A stretch of 26,548 bases of DNA, from assembly GCA_943845485.1 (NCBI GenBank), contig CALTNV010000131.1:1-26548 (forward strand), given 5' to 3'. Origin of the DNA: an uncultured Flavobacteriales bacterium (lineage in GTDB: Bacteria; Bacteroidota; Bacteroidia; Flavobacteriales; CALTNV01). The translations under genes and the position numbers were made by a program. How positions within the stretch are numbered: the stretch's first letter is position 1; each line of letters opens with the position of its first letter. Shown one piece after another: positions 8,228 through 17,876 of this stretch. The notes under the pieces are model-generated. The model was given only the letters and a program-made list of their open reading frames with translations, made no database searches and was not told the DNA's origin.

Positions 8228-9067
8228 TTATCTAAACATTTTTAGCATTTGAGCCAAATCTCTTTTAATATTTCTTCTATCAATAATTTTATCTAAGAAA
8301 CCATGTTCTAATAAAAATTCTGATCTTTGAAAACCTTCAGGTAAATCTCTACCTATCGTTTCTTTAATAACTCTTGGACCAGCAAAACCAATTAAGGCAT
8401 TAGGTTCAGAAATATTTAAGTCTCCTAGCATAGCAAAAGAAGCTGTAACACCTCCAGTAGTTGGATCAGTTAAATAAGAAATATAAGGTAGTTTTTTATT
8501 GGCCAATTGAGCTAATTTTGCAGATGTTTTAGCCATTTGCATCAATGAAAAACCAGCCTCCATCATTCTAGCTCCACCTGATTTTGAAATGATCATAAAA
8601 GGAGCATTTAATTCAATAGCTTTATCAACACCTCTAGCGATTTTTTCACCTACTACCGACCCCATGGATCCACCAATAAAACCAAAATCCATAGCAGAAA
8701 TAACTAATGGAAAACCATCTACGTTACCTACAGCATTTTTTAATGCATCTTTCTTTCCAGTCTTCTTTTTAGTAGATTCTAAACGATCAACATATTTTTT
8801 TGTATCTGTAAACTCTAAAGGATCTCCTGAAGTTAACTCTTGATCAAACTCCGTATATTCTCCATCATCAAATATCATTTTAAAATATTGATCTGGATCA
8901 ATTCTTAAATGATATTCATCAACAGGACTTACAAAATTGTTTTCTTCAAGTTCTAATTTATCTAAAATAACACCAGATGGTGTTTTATACCAAATACCAT
9001 CTGGTGTGTCTTTTTTTTCTTGCGTAGGTGTTGTTACACCATCTTTTGTTCTCTTAAACCAACCCAT
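8228..9067 (-). CDS. accD: Acetyl-CoA carboxylase carboxyltransferase subunit beta
   Basis: Together with AccA it transfers the carboxyl group from biotin-BCCP to acetyl-CoA, forming malonyl-CoA for fatty-acid synthesis. 279 residues. The carboxyltransferase core is clear: [56 protein letters not shown] and [12 protein letters not shown]. The N-terminal zinc ribbon of E. coli AccD (two CxxC pairs) is replaced: the aligned positions read TPSG (29-32) and SPVD (47-50), and I find no cysteine in the whole protein. Cys-free ribbons are, as I recall, usual in Flavobacteriia. It lies 10 bases after fbaB on the same strand, so they are probably cotranscribed. accA is not in the window. Confidence 0.96.
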   Translation of the reverse strand: MGWFKRTKDGVTTPTQEKKDTPDGIWYKTPSGVILDKLELEENNFVSPVDEYHLRIDPDQYFKMIFDDGEYTEFDQELTSGDPLEFTDTKKYVDRLESTKKKTGKKDALKNAVGNVDGFPLVISAMDFGFIGGSMGSVVGEKIARGVDKAIELNAPFMIISKSGGARMMEAGFSLMQMAKTSAKLAQLANKKLPYISYLTDPTTGGVTASFAMLGDLNISEPNALIGFAGPRVIKETIGRDLPEGFQRSEFLLEHGFLDKIIDRRNIKRDLAQMLKMFR

Positions 9068-9077
9068 AATTAGATTA

Positions 9078-10139
9078 TTAAGCTATTGTAATATCATTAT
9101 TTAAATAAACATCTTGAATTGTATTTAACAACTCAACACCTTCGTTCATTGGTCTTTGAAAGGCTTTTCTTCCAGAAATTAATCCTTGCCCACCAGCTCT
9201 TTTATTAATTACTGCAGTTTCAACAGCTTCAGCTAAATCTGACGCACCACTTGAAGCTCCTCCAGAATTAATCAAACCATTTCTTCCCATGTAACAGTTA
9301 GCTACTTGGTATCTACATAAATCAATAGGGTTATCAGAAGTTAATTCTGAATATACATTTGGATGAGTTTTTCCAAAGTTAATTTCTGTATATCCACCAT
9401 TTAATGTTGGCATTTTTTGTTTAATAATATCAGCCTGAATGGTAACTCCTAAATGGTTTGCTTGAGCAGTAATGTCTGTAGCAGTATGATAATCAACTCC
9501 ATCTTTTTTGAAATCACTATTTCTTAAGTAACACCATAAAATAGTTGCCATACCTAATTCGTGAGCTCTTTCAAAAGCTTCAGCTATTTGAACAATTTGT
9601 TGTTCACTTCCTTCAGATCCAAAATAAATTGTTGCTCCTACAGCTGTTGCTCCTAAATTCCAAGCTTCATCAACAGATCCAAAAGGAATTTGATTAAAAG
9701 ATGCTGGGTAACTTAAAAACTCATTATGATTTAGCTTAACTATAAAAGGAATTCTGTGCGCATATTTCCTAGATACAGAACCTAACACTCCAAATGTTGA
9801 AGCTACTGCATTACAACCTCCATCAATGGCTAATTTAACAATGTTTTCAGGATCAAAATAAATTGGATTTGGTGCAAAAGATGCTCCTCCTGAATGCTCA
9901 ATACCTTGATCTACAGGTAAGATTGACATATAACCTGTATTTGCAAGTCTTCCATTCCCGTATAAAGATTGTAAACTCTTTAAAACTTGAGGACTTCTAT
10001 TTGTATTAATAAAAGCATCTTCAACAAATGTAGATGATGGTAAGTGTAACATATCTTTAGATATTGTTTTACACTCATGAGATAGTAACGTTTGAGCTTT
10101 TGCTCCTAATAATCCTTCAACTTTATTAATAAAAGACAT
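9078..10139 (-). CDS. fbaB: Class I fructose-bisphosphate aldolase (FbaB/DhnA type)
   Basis: Cleaves or forms fructose 1,6-bisphosphate in glycolysis/gluconeogenesis through a Schiff base, without metal. 353 residues from ATG 10139; a TTG nine bases upstream is a less likely start. Blocks nearly identical to E. coli FbaB (350 residues) include [73 protein letters not shown] (probably with the Schiff-base Lys), [18 protein letters not shown] and [18 protein letters not shown] TAnnTTTG element lies upstream. It is the first gene of a pair with accD, linking carbon flux and fatty-acid initiation by position only. Confidence 0.95.
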   Translation of the reverse strand: MSFINKVEGLLGAKAQTLLSHECKTISKDMLHLPSSTFVEDAFINTNRSPQVLKSLQSLYGNGRLANTGYMSILPVDQGIEHSGGASFAPNPIYFDPENIVKLAIDGGCNAVASTFGVLGSVSRKYAHRIPFIVKLNHNEFLSYPASFNQIPFGSVDEAWNLGATAVGATIYFGSEGSEQQIVQIAEAFERAHELGMATILWCYLRNSDFKKDGVDYHTATDITAQANHLGVTIQADIIKQKMPTLNGGYTEINFGKTHPNVYSELTSDNPIDLCRYQVANCYMGRNGLINSGGASSGASDLAEAVETAVINKRAGGQGLISGRKAFQRPMNEGVELLNTIQDVYLNNDITIA

Positions 10140-10189
10140 GTTTTGCAATTTTATTATTGATAATAATTTTATTCCTATTTTAAAATGTA

Positions 10190-10197
10190 CAAAAATA
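10190..10197 (-). promoter_or_regulatory. -7 element of fbaB promoter
   Basis: Minus-strand TATTTTTG matches TAnnTTTG, about 50 bases before the fbaB start and after the end of the DUF4293 gene. No good -33 element is seen, so this is tentative. Confidence 0.4.
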
Positions 10198-10231
10198 CAT
10201 TTTTTTTTCTAAATGATACTTAAAACATTGA

Positions 10232-10714
10232 TTACCTTAATCTCTCTAAAGATTTAAGTAAATCTACATCTTTTTTTATACCTCTATTTGCCAAAAAAAC
10301 TAAAGTTACAGTTACAATAGGTGCATAAAAGGAATATAAATATAACAATTGAATGTCCTTTAAAACATAAGTATTTTCTATAAAGGAAATTAAATGATTA
10401 GAATTAACATATATAAAAAGTATATAGCCTAACAGCAAAACATATAATAACTTTCCTAATCGAGATTGAAAACTAAGCTTTTTAAACATAAAAACAACAA
10501 ACAATATTGCTATAAGAATAAAAGATAAAAAAAATGACACAGGGAAACTCCAATCAAACCCCTTTAAAACAGTAGAGTTTAATGTTAAATTATTTTGATA
10601 AAGTAACAACTCTTCTCCAGTAACTAGATCAAACGAAGCAAAAGGGAAAAAGAATGATAGCGATAGTACAACAAATGCTAGTCCTAAATAAACGGTTTGA
10701 ATACGTTGAATCAT
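10232..10714 (-). CDS. DUF4293 family membrane protein
   Basis: 160-residue membrane protein with four hydrophobic helices: LGLAFVVLSLSFFFPF near the N-terminus, then FFLSFILIAILFVVFMF, LLYVLLLGYILFIYV and YAPIVTVTLVFLAN. The N-terminus MIQRIQTVYL and tail RGIKKDVDLLKSLERLR are characteristic of DUF4293, a Bacteroidota family of unknown function commonly found next to rho, as here. An in-frame TTG 18 bases upstream exists, but ATG 10714 gives the family N-terminus. It is divergent from rho across a 278-base gap. Confidence 0.85.
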   Translation of the reverse strand: MIQRIQTVYLGLAFVVLSLSFFFPFASFDLVTGEELLLYQNNLTLNSTVLKGFDWSFPVSFFLSFILIAILFVVFMFKKLSFQSRLGKLLYVLLLGYILFIYVNSNHLISFIENTYVLKDIQLLYLYSFYAPIVTVTLVFLANRGIKKDVDLLKSLERLR

Positions 10715-10743
10715 AATAATAATTTTAAACAAATTTTTGGATA

Positions 10744-10751
10744 CAAAAATA
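10744..10751 (-). promoter_or_regulatory. -7 element of DUF4293 gene promoter
   Basis: Minus-strand TATTTTTG matches the TAnnTTTG consensus about 30 bases before the ATG at 10714. The rest of the divergent 10715-10992 gap is AT-rich; I see no exact promoter match for rho there, only the weaker TCTATTTG at 10944-10951. Confidence 0.4.
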
Positions 10752-10992
10752 ATGTTTAAATTATATTTTTAAAGAATTAAAAAAGGAGAAAAATAACTTT
10801 TTAAATAAAAAATAAATCTTTTACCTAAAAAATTACCAAATCATGAATATTATTTGTAAAATTGTTTAATAATTAAGTCACAACATTTTATTTTATCAGT
10901 ATCCAAAGTTTTAAATTAATTTAATCTTTATATTGATAACCTATCTATTTGAAACAATCTACAAAAATATTAACATTAACTTACTATAATAA

Positions 10993-12657
10993 ATGTCTGA
11001 AAACGATATAGAATTATTTCGTAAAAAGAAAGTTGCGGAGCTAAAAGAAATAGCTAAATCTTTAGGTATTAATAAACTTGAAGGTCTAAGAAAACCTGAA
11101 ATTATTGAAAAAATAACAAGTTTTAATTCTAAAAGTGACATCTCCACAAACAAAACAAAATTATCGGTTGAAAATAAAAGCATAACAACCACAACCAACA
11201 CTGAGGAAAAAACTAAACCTACTCGAAAAAGACTTAGGGTGGTTAAAGAAATTAATAACGATAAGGATGTTAGACCTAAAGAAGTTTCTTCAATAAACAA
11301 ATTAGAAGAAAAAACAGAATCAAGAGAGAAGCAAGTTGAATCAAAACAAATTCAACAAAAAACAAAAGAAAAATCTCCTGAAAGAAATAGTAAACCTATT
11401 GGTAATACAACAAATACAAACCAAAAAAATCCAAACTTTAACAACAACCAAAACGCAAATAGGAAAAATCCAAACCATAAAGATTACAGAAACCCTAATC
11501 AAAAAAAGAAAGACCCTGCTGAAGTTCATGGATATAATTTTGATGGTATAATTACAAATGAAGGTGTTTTAGAAATTATGCCTGATGGTTATGGTTTTTT
11601 AAGATCATCAGATTATAACTACTTATCTTCTCCTGATGATATTTATGTATCTCAATCTCAAGTTAAAATCTTTGGGTTAAAATCTGGTGATACTGTAAGA
11701 GGGACACTAAGACCTCCTAAAGAAGGAGAAAAATTTTTTCCCCTTTTAAAAGTTGAATCGATTAACGGAAGAACACCTTCCTTTACAAGAGATAGAGTCC
11801 CTTTTGATTACTTAACTCCATTATTCCCAGACGAAAAACTTAACCTTACAGGACATTCGAAATCTACAATGTCTACAAGGGTTATGGATTTATTTGCACC
11901 AATAGGTAAAGGACAAAGAGGTTTAATTGTAGCTCAACCTAAAACAGGAAAAACGGTTTTATTAAAAGAAGTAGCAAATGCAATATCAGCTAATCATCCT
12001 GAATGCTATTTAATAATACTATTAATAGATGAAAGACCTGAAGAAGTAACAGACATGGCAAGAAGTGTAAATGCGGAAGTAATAGCATCTACATTTGATG
12101 AACCAGCAGACAGACACGTTAAGGTTGCTAACATCGTTTTAGAAAAATCTAAACGAATGGTTGAAAGTGGACATGATGTAGTAATATTATTAGACAGCAT
12201 CACTCGTTTAGCAAGAGCTTATAATACGGTTTCTCCTGCTTCAGGAAAGGTCCTTTCTGGAGGAGTTGATGCGAACGCCCTACATAAGCCTAAAAGATTT
12301 TTTGGAGCTGCACGAAAGATAGAAAACGGTGGTTCTCTTACTATTTTAGCAACAGCATTAACTGAAACTGGATCTAAAATGGATGAAGTAATCTTTGAAG
12401 AATTTAAAGGTACTGGAAATATGGAACTTCAATTAGATAGAAAGATTGCAAACCGAAGAATATATCCTGCTATTGATATTTTATCATCTGGTACAAGACG
12501 TGAAGATTTATTAATGGATAAAGACACCCTACAAAGGGTTTGGATATTAAGAAAACATTTAGCTGACATGAATCCAATTGAAGCAATGGAATTCTTAAAA
12601 TCTCAAATGAGAGGAACTAAAGATAATAATGAATTTTTAATAAGTATGAACGGATAA
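10993..12657 (+). CDS. rho: Transcription termination factor Rho, with long Asn/Lys-rich insert
   Basis: Hexameric RNA-dependent ATPase/translocase that terminates transcription. 554 residues, versus about 420 in E. coli. The Rho-N/SAP-like helices (about 8-45, [14 protein letters not shown]) are followed by a low-complexity insert (about 46-175) rich in Lys, Asn, Thr and Gln, then the RNA-binding cold-shock domain ([24 protein letters not shown]). The ATPase core has Walker A AQPKTGKT (314-321), Walker [17 protein letters not shown] and the Q/R-loop region [19 protein letters not shown]. Disordered Rho inserts are typical of Bacteroidota. It is followed 13 bases later by a DUF4199 gene and lies divergent to DUF4293. 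Confidence 0.97.
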   Translation: MSENDIELFRKKKVAELKEIAKSLGINKLEGLRKPEIIEKITSFNSKSDISTNKTKLSVENKSITTTTNTEEKTKPTRKRLRVVKEINNDKDVRPKEVSSINKLEEKTESREKQVESKQIQQKTKEKSPERNSKPIGNTTNTNQKNPNFNNNQNANRKNPNHKDYRNPNQKKKDPAEVHGYNFDGIITNEGVLEIMPDGYGFLRSSDYNYLSSPDDIYVSQSQVKIFGLKSGDTVRGTLRPPKEGEKFFPLLKVESINGRTPSFTRDRVPFDYLTPLFPDEKLNLTGHSKSTMSTRVMDLFAPIGKGQRGLIVAQPKTGKTVLLKEVANAISANHPECYLIILLIDERPEEVTDMARSVNAEVIASTFDEPADRHVKVANIVLEKSKRMVESGHDVVILLDSITRLARAYNTVSPASGKVLSGGVDANALHKPKRFFGAARKIENGGSLTILATALTETGSKMDEVIFEEFKGTGNMELQLDRKIANRRIYPAIDILSSGTRREDLLMDKDTLQRVWILRKHLADMNPIEAMEFLKSQMRGTKDNNEFLISMNG

Positions 12658-12670
12658 GCATCAGCTAAAT

Positions 12671-13225
12671 ATGAAAAATCATTTTAAAACAGGTTTAGTT
12701 ACTGCTTTACTAAACATTTTAGTAATTACAATATTAAATATATCAGGTTTTTTAGATGGAGATAATAGCAATTATTTAATTTTCTCTTCTACTTCACTTT
12801 TTTTATTAGTAGGGATTTTCAGCACCATTCAAAAATCAATTATAGATGGAAATACTAATACAGAAACACTTCCAAACTTTAAGGTTGGTTTAAAACCTGT
12901 ATTGTTTTTTTTATTAGCCACACTAGCTTCACTATTCATCTACTTAAAACAAATTAACCCTGAATGGATACCAAATAAGAATAGAGAAAATGCTGAAAAA
13001 AGCATAAAAGAAAATCCTTATGATGCATGGGTTTTAAAACATCCAAGGTTAGCTGAAGATAAAAGTAAAGAGGAATATGAAGACGACTTTTTAAAAAGTA
13101 GCCAAAATATAGTATCCCTTAAATTTGGTTTTCCTGTAATTTCAATAATATTATTAATCTTAAGCGTCATATATAGCTTTTTTGCATCAATATTAATTAC
13201 AAAAGTTGTAATAAAACAAAAATAA
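12671..13225 (+). CDS. DUF4199-like membrane protein
   Basis: 184 residues with four hydrophobic segments: GLVTALLNILVITILNISGF, SLFLLVGIFSTI, VLFFLLATLASLFIYL and a C-terminal pair ending SFFASILITKVVIKQK. A charged stretch between helices 3 and 4 (about 100-145, Lys/Glu-rich) probably faces one side of the membrane. The pattern of an opening MKNxxKxGL helix, a paired helix and a late charged loop resembles DUF4199 proteins of Bacteroidota, whose function is unknown. It follows rho by 13 bases and probably shares its transcript. No terminator is visible before the tRNA promoter. Confidence 0.6.
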   Translation: MKNHFKTGLVTALLNILVITILNISGFLDGDNSNYLIFSSTSLFLLVGIFSTIQKSIIDGNTNTETLPNFKVGLKPVLFFLLATLASLFIYLKQINPEWIPNKNRENAEKSIKENPYDAWVLKHPRLAEDKSKEEYEDDFLKSSQNIVSLKFGFPVISIILLILSVIYSFFASILITKVVIKQK

Positions 13226-13226
13226 A

Positions 13227-13258
13227 TTTGGGTAGCTAAAATAAAGTACCTAACTTTG
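13227..13258 (+). promoter_or_regulatory. Promoter of tRNA-Asp
   Basis: TTTG (13227-13230), a 20-base spacer and TAACTTTG (13251-13258) match the Bacteroidota sigma-A consensus TTTG-N19/20-TAnnTTTG without mismatch. It lies 16 bases before the tRNA 5' end, leaving a very short precursor leader. Confidence 0.85.
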
Positions 13259-13274
13259 TGCAACGAATTATAAA

Positions 13275-13348
13275 GGTCTGGTAGTTCAGTTGGTTAGAAT
13301 ACCTGCCTGTCACGCAGGGGGTCGCGAGTTCGAGTCTCGTCCAGACCG
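13275..13348 (+). tRNA. tRNA-Asp (GTC)
   Basis: A 74-base cloverleaf. The acceptor arm GGTCTGG pairs with CCAGACC (13341-13347) and G is the discriminator. The D-loop contains AGTTGGTTA. The anticodon stem CCTGC/GCAGG encloses CTGTCAC with anticodon GTC at 13309-13311. The T-loop is TTCGAGT. CCA is not encoded. It has its own promoter and terminator. Confidence 0.97.
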
Positions 13349-13349
13349 C

Positions 13350-13380
13350 AAAAAGCATCACTTTTAAGTGATGCTTTTTT
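13350..13380 (+). terminator. Rho-independent terminator after tRNA-Asp
   Basis: AGCATCACTT (13354-13363) pairs with AAGTGATGCT (13366-13375), with A residues before and a T run through 13380. It begins two bases after the tRNA 3' end. Confidence 0.9.
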
Positions 13381-14097
13381 AGTTCAATAAAACACTTTAT
13401 TTTCTGCCTAAAAAGTAATGATTATTAATATCCAATATTTAATAGTTCATCATCATAAATAAGCTTAAGTTTGGAATAAGTATCAAAAAACAAACCAGTA
13501 GTTAACAATACTATATAAATAAATTGTCCTGCAATGAAATATAGTTTAAACAAGACTCCATTACTGAGATACATCATTATTCATTACAAAATATAAAGTA
13601 GTCTTAAATATACCATTAGAGCTAATCATCATTAAGTAATATTTAGTGTTTTATTTAGAGATATTTGAAAAAAAATATTAAGATAACAAAACTCCAATAA
13701 CCTAGATTACTACAATAAAAAAATTACGTAATAATAAATAAGCTCTTAAAGAAGTACCACTGTTTAAATAATTATTTTTTAGAAAGACATACTAATTAGT
13801 CCGAATATTTACTTAAAATGTTAATTTAATTTAAGCTAATTAATAACAATATATTGAATAGTAATAACATTAACTTTTAATTATTGACAGTATCTATGAT
13901 AATGTGAATAATGAAACATCTTTAATACAAACAAAAAAATAAAAAGCTTTTATCACTAAATTACTTTCCAATGTAAACCTAACCTTATTTCATTTTTCAA
14001 CCTTATTAATACCTACTATTAAGTTACCTAAATATCTTTATCATAAAAAATCACCGATAATTAAATAATATATAAAAAAAATCAGCGTTTTAAGGTA
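13381..14097. other. Gene-poor 717-bp region between tRNA-Asp and the polyprenyl synthase gene
   Basis: Very AT-rich, with stops frequent in all frames. I see no clear RNA fold, no repeat of the tRNA 3' end that would mark an att site, and no coding signal other than one 50-codon minus-strand ORF (13425-13577). It lies between convergent units, so neither neighbour needs it as a promoter region. It could be decayed sequence. Confidence 0.6.
13425..13577 (-). CDS. Possible small single-pass membrane protein (50 aa)
   Basis: An ORF starting at tandem ATGs (13577 and 13574) encodes 50 residues with one hydrophobic segment, YFIAGQFIYIVLLTTGLFF, followed by a polar tail (DTYSKLKLIYDDELLNIGY). An uninterrupted frame this long is unusual in the surrounding AT-rich sequence, where stops are dense. 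No homologue is recognised. It could be a real small membrane protein, a remnant, or chance. Confidence 0.2.
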   Translation of the reverse strand: MMYLSNGVLFKLYFIAGQFIYIVLLTTGLFFDTYSKLKLIYDDELLNIGY

Positions 14098-15057
14098 TTA
14101 AACAGTCCTATTCATTAAATATTTAGCAATTTCTGCTAAGGCTTGCTTAGATTTATTATGAACACTTACCTTGTTTAAATGAACTATTGCCTTATCATAA
14201 AATTCATCCATTACATCTTCAGCTATTTTTTTAACGTTAAAACGATTGTAAAAGTCAGTAACTTTCTCAACCTTTAAACTATTATCTTCTAATGTTAACA
14301 GATTATCTAATTCATTTTTATCACCTAATTCAAAAGCTTTAAGTAATAAGAAAGTCTTTTTATTCTCTATTATATCCCCACCAACTTGTTTACCAAAATC
14401 AGCAGCAGCATAAACATCTAATATATCATCTTGAATTTGAAATGAAATACCTATATTTTTCCCAAATTCATAAATATGATATTTATCCTCTTCTGAAGCA
14501 TCACCTATTATTGCACCAAGCTTTAATGCAGCACCAAGTAAAACAGCTGTTTTTAAAGTAATCATTTTAACATAATCATGAACAGTTACATCTTCAGACT
14601 CTTCAAAATCCATATCATATTGCTGACCTTCACAAACTTCAATAGCCGTGGTGTTAAATAAATCCATTACAGGAACAATATGTTCAGAAGACAAGCCTTT
14701 TAAAAGTTGTTGATAACTCTTAATTAATAAAGCATCTCCAGAAAGTATACCAACATTTAAATTCCATTTTGTATGAACTGTTTCTTTCCCTCTTCTAAGA
14801 GGAGCTTTATCCATAATGTCATCATGAATTAAGGTAAAATTATGAAAAGATTCAATTGCTAGAGCCTGATTTACAACCTTTTGAACATCATTCTTAAACA
14901 TTTTATAAGCAAGAATAACAAGGGTTGGCCTAATTCTTTTTCCCCCTAAAGTCATAATGTACCTTAATGGATCATATAGTTTTTTAGGTTCTGAAGGAAA
15001 AGAAAGTTCGTTAAAATAATCTTCTAAAAGATTTTTGTGATTATTTATAGTTTCCAT
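14098..15057 (-). CDS. Polyprenyl (trans-isoprenyl) diphosphate synthase
   Basis: Cytosolic head-to-tail condensation of isopentenyl diphosphate onto an allylic primer. 319 residues from ATG 15057, which gives the family N-terminus METINNHKNLLEDYF. Longer frames use an upstream TTG or ATG lying inside the preceding gene. Present are GGKRIRP, the first Asp-rich motif DDIMD (79-83) with APLRRG, GDALL, and the second Asp-rich motif DDILD (210-214) with GKQVGGDI. A Phe five residues before the first motif and a small residue at the fourth suggest a C20 or shorter product, but chain length is not proven. Its ATG begins one base after the RND exporter stop, so the pair is coupled. Confidence 0.92.
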   Translation of the reverse strand: METINNHKNLLEDYFNELSFPSEPKKLYDPLRYIMTLGGKRIRPTLVILAYKMFKNDVQKVVNQALAIESFHNFTLIHDDIMDKAPLRRGKETVHTKWNLNVGILSGDALLIKSYQQLLKGLSSEHIVPVMDLFNTTAIEVCEGQQYDMDFEESEDVTVHDYVKMITLKTAVLLGAALKLGAIIGDASEEDKYHIYEFGKNIGISFQIQDDILDVYAAADFGKQVGGDIIENKKTFLLLKAFELGDKNELDNLLTLEDNSLKVEKVTDFYNRFNVKKIAEDVMDEFYDKAIVHLNKVSVHNKSKQALAEIAKYLMNRTV

Positions 15058-15058
15058 A

Positions 15059-17707
15059 CTATAATTCGTTTGTAAATTCATTAATATCTGTATCAAGCGC
15101 AATATCTTCTTCTTTCAAAGGTTCTTCAACAAAGGGGTCTTTAAAGTTTTTTGTAGTTAAGTTTTTTTCAAAACTTAAAAGTAGTGATGGAAGTAAAACT
15201 AAATTAGTAAACATTGCAACGATTAATGTTATTGACACAAGAAAACCTAAAGCAAAGGTACCTCCAAAATCAGAAACCATAAACACTCCAAAACCAAAAT
15301 ATAAGATAATAGAAGTATACATCATACTAACTCCTGTCTCATTTATTGCATTTAATACAGATTGTTTAATATTCCAATTTGTTAATTTTAACTCTTGTCT
15401 ATATTTAGCTAAATAATGTATAGTATCATCAATAGAAATACCAAATGCAATACTAAAAACTAGTATTGTAGATGGTTTTAAAGAAATTCCTAAATACCCC
15501 ATTAACGCGGATGTAAAAATTAAAGGAACTATATTAGGAATGAGTGAAATTAAAACCATCCTTATACTTTTGAAAAGGAATGACATCATAATTGCAATCA
15601 CACAAATAGCAAGTAATAGAGATGTAAATAAGTTTTTAACAAGATATTTTGTACCTTCCACATAAACCACAGAAGCACCAGTTAAATCAATAGAATATAA
15701 ACTGTTTTTTAATGTATTAATTACTGTACTATCACTCATACCTGCTTTTAAGATTCTTCTAGATAATTTCCTTTCATTAAGTTTTATAAAATTAACAACT
15801 TCATCTTTTTCTGCTTGAGAAGAAGCTATTTCATAAGAATAAACTAAACTATCAATCACTTTTCTATTAGGATTAAAAATATTTTCAGCTTTTCTTTGAA
15901 GGGAAGAAACAATTGAGTCCATATCATGGGTTCCAATATCTTTAATTTGAAGTGTAATCCTAGCTACAGTTTCAGTAGAATCAATAAAGGTTGAAGCTAT
16001 ATCTTTAGCATTGTTGTCAGATTCAAACTCACCACTATTATTTGAGATATAATCACTAAAAAAAGAACTTTCATTCTTATTAATCATTGCATACTCAAGT
16101 TCTTCTCCTTTATAGAAAGCTTGTCTAGAAAACTTAACACCATCAACAATAGATAATGACCTTGAGAACTCATTATAAAGCTTTAATGAATCTTGAAGTT
16201 TATTAATTTTTTCCAGGGTAGATAATTTAGTTACCTTACCATTATCGTTTGTATAAATGGCAATTTCAAAAGGCATTACTCCATTAAAATTCTTTTCCAT
16301 AGTATACAAGTTCTCTTTCAATACGTCAGTTTCAGGTATATCATCTACAAAACTACCTGTTACCTTAATTAAAGACAAACCATATAAGCCAACAACTACT
16401 ACAAGTAAAGCAGTAACATAAATTTGTTTTCTTTTATGTGATACAATAAAAACAAGTTTACTCATTAAAAAATTAACCCATTTTCTGTCAAGATGTTTTG
16501 TATGCTTAGCTTTGGGTGCTGGTAAAAAACTAAATAATGAAGGTATAATTAATATAGACAAAAAGAACACCAATAAAATACAAATTGAAGCAACAATACC
16601 AAACTCAATTAAAATAGCACTTTGAGTAAAAATAAATGTTGCAAAACCTAATGAAGTAGTTAAGTTGGTTAAAAAAGTAGCATTTCCTATTTTAATGATT
16701 ACCCTTGCCAATGACAAAGCTTTATTACCATGTTCTTTTTTACATTCAGATTGATATTTATTGATTAAATAAACACAATTTGGTACTCCAATTACAATAA
16801 TTAAAGATGGTAAAAGCCCTAATAAAGCAGTAATTTCATAATTAAACAAACCAATAACACCTAATGACCAAACAACACCAATTGCAACAACCAATAATGA
16901 AAAACCAACAACTTTTAAATCTCTAAAAAAGAAGAAAAGTAAAAAAGCAGTAATTAATATTGAAAGTGCTACAAAAACATTTAACTCTTTTTTAATCCTT
17001 TCGGTAACAGTTACTCTAATATAAGGAAAACCAGATGCAATTAACTCAACGTGCTCTTTAGAGAAATCATCAATTGTAGCTTGGAAATCTTTAATTAAAT
17101 TCCCCCTTATTTTTGAATTAAATACGTCATTATTTACAAAAACCATCATTAAACTAACAGCTTCTATATCCTTTCCTAAACTAGTATCTGAATATACTAG
17201 TCCTTTGTAAAAAGGGTAACTTCTTATTTCTTTCTTTACACTATCAAGTTCAGTCTGGGTTGATGGAAAAACATCAATAATTGGACTAAAACCAAAATTT
17301 TTAGTAGAATCATTACTTGTTAACTTATACAAGTTAACTTCAGAAAAAACAGAATCTATAGCAGATAGCTCTGTTTTTTTATGAACTGCTCCTTCTTTTA
17401 CCAAGGTTGTAACAGTTAAAGATCGAATTTCCTCACTTAATTCTTTCCAAGCTTTAAAATTATCTATTTGATATAAACTATCTGTTGGTATTGAAACTAC
17501 CATGATATTACCATCTAACCCAAAATGGCTTTTAAATTTTTCATAAGTAACAGCAACAGGATCATCGTCAGGCATAAGTTTAGCAACTTTATAGCTTAAC
17601 TGTAACCTAGTAGCAGCTATATAAGCCATAAAAACTGTAACAATACCTATAAAAATTAAAATTGAAATTCTATTTCTAAGTATAAATCGTGCTATGAAAG
17701 CCCACAT
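15059..17707 (-). CDS. RND/MMPL-family exporter (COG1033 type)
   Basis: 882-residue inner-membrane protein with a twofold RND layout: one N-terminal helix, a large periplasmic domain, a helix bundle, then a repeat of both. The first bundle contains LLPSLIIVIGVPNCVYLINKY and the second VFSIAFGISIDDTIHYLAKY, the helix-4 positions where RND pumps carry proton-relay acids (DD is kept only in the second half). ATG 17707 gives MWAFIARFILRNR; the TTG 30 bases upstream is less likely. Relatives export lipids or hydrophobic compounds. It directly precedes and is coupled to the polyprenyl synthase gene, suggesting an isoprenoid-linked substrate, but that is inference. Confidence 0.88.
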   Translation of the reverse strand: MWAFIARFILRNRISILIFIGIVTVFMAYIAATRLQLSYKVAKLMPDDDPVAVTYEKFKSHFGLDGNIMVVSIPTDSLYQIDNFKAWKELSEEIRSLTVTTLVKEGAVHKKTELSAIDSVFSEVNLYKLTSNDSTKNFGFSPIIDVFPSTQTELDSVKKEIRSYPFYKGLVYSDTSLGKDIEAVSLMMVFVNNDVFNSKIRGNLIKDFQATIDDFSKEHVELIASGFPYIRVTVTERIKKELNVFVALSILITAFLLFFFFRDLKVVGFSLLVVAIGVVWSLGVIGLFNYEITALLGLLPSLIIVIGVPNCVYLINKYQSECKKEHGNKALSLARVIIKIGNATFLTNLTTSLGFATFIFTQSAILIEFGIVASICILLVFFLSILIIPSLFSFLPAPKAKHTKHLDRKWVNFLMSKLVFIVSHKRKQIYVTALLVVVVGLYGLSLIKVTGSFVDDIPETDVLKENLYTMEKNFNGVMPFEIAIYTNDNGKVTKLSTLEKINKLQDSLKLYNEFSRSLSIVDGVKFSRQAFYKGEELEYAMINKNESSFFSDYISNNSGEFESDNNAKDIASTFIDSTETVARITLQIKDIGTHDMDSIVSSLQRKAENIFNPNRKVIDSLVYSYEIASSQAEKDEVVNFIKLNERKLSRRILKAGMSDSTVINTLKNSLYSIDLTGASVVYVEGTKYLVKNLFTSLLLAICVIAIMMSFLFKSIRMVLISLIPNIVPLIFTSALMGYLGISLKPSTILVFSIAFGISIDDTIHYLAKYRQELKLTNWNIKQSVLNAINETGVSMMYTSIILYFGFGVFMVSDFGGTFALGFLVSITLIVAMFTNLVLLPSLLLSFEKNLTTKNFKDPFVEEPLKEEDIALDTDINEFTNEL

Positions 17708-17876
17708 AGTTTTATTTTTTAAGATAATAACTTGCAAAGAAACAAATTTTTAGCCCATTTATAAGGAAATAATTAAGCTAATTTGTTAAAATAAATCATT
17801 TTTTTTGTAGTATAATACGCAATTTTGAAAATGAATATTGATATTTGAATAAAAAAATATCGAAGCATTAAAATTC

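Noticed and set aside
10784..10796. AAAGGAGAAA as a Shine-Dalgarno site
   Set aside because: No ORF begins shortly downstream on the plus strand, and genes in this window generally lack Shine-Dalgarno sequences.
11336..11551. Plus and minus ORFs inside the rho insert
   Set aside because: The low-complexity A-rich sequence opens other frames by chance; their translations are Lys/Thr/Ile or Phe/Val repeats without domain character, and the rho frame is certain.
13275..13348. tRNA-Asp as an integration (att) site of a mobile element
   Set aside because: I found no second copy of the tRNA 3' end in the window and no integrase or phage gene; the following gap lacks mobile-element coding.
17831..17848. 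ATG at 17831 as the start of the radical SAM gene
   Set aside because: This frame stops at TGA after five codons, and no single homopolymer correction in the nearby A runs joins it cleanly to the radical SAM frame.
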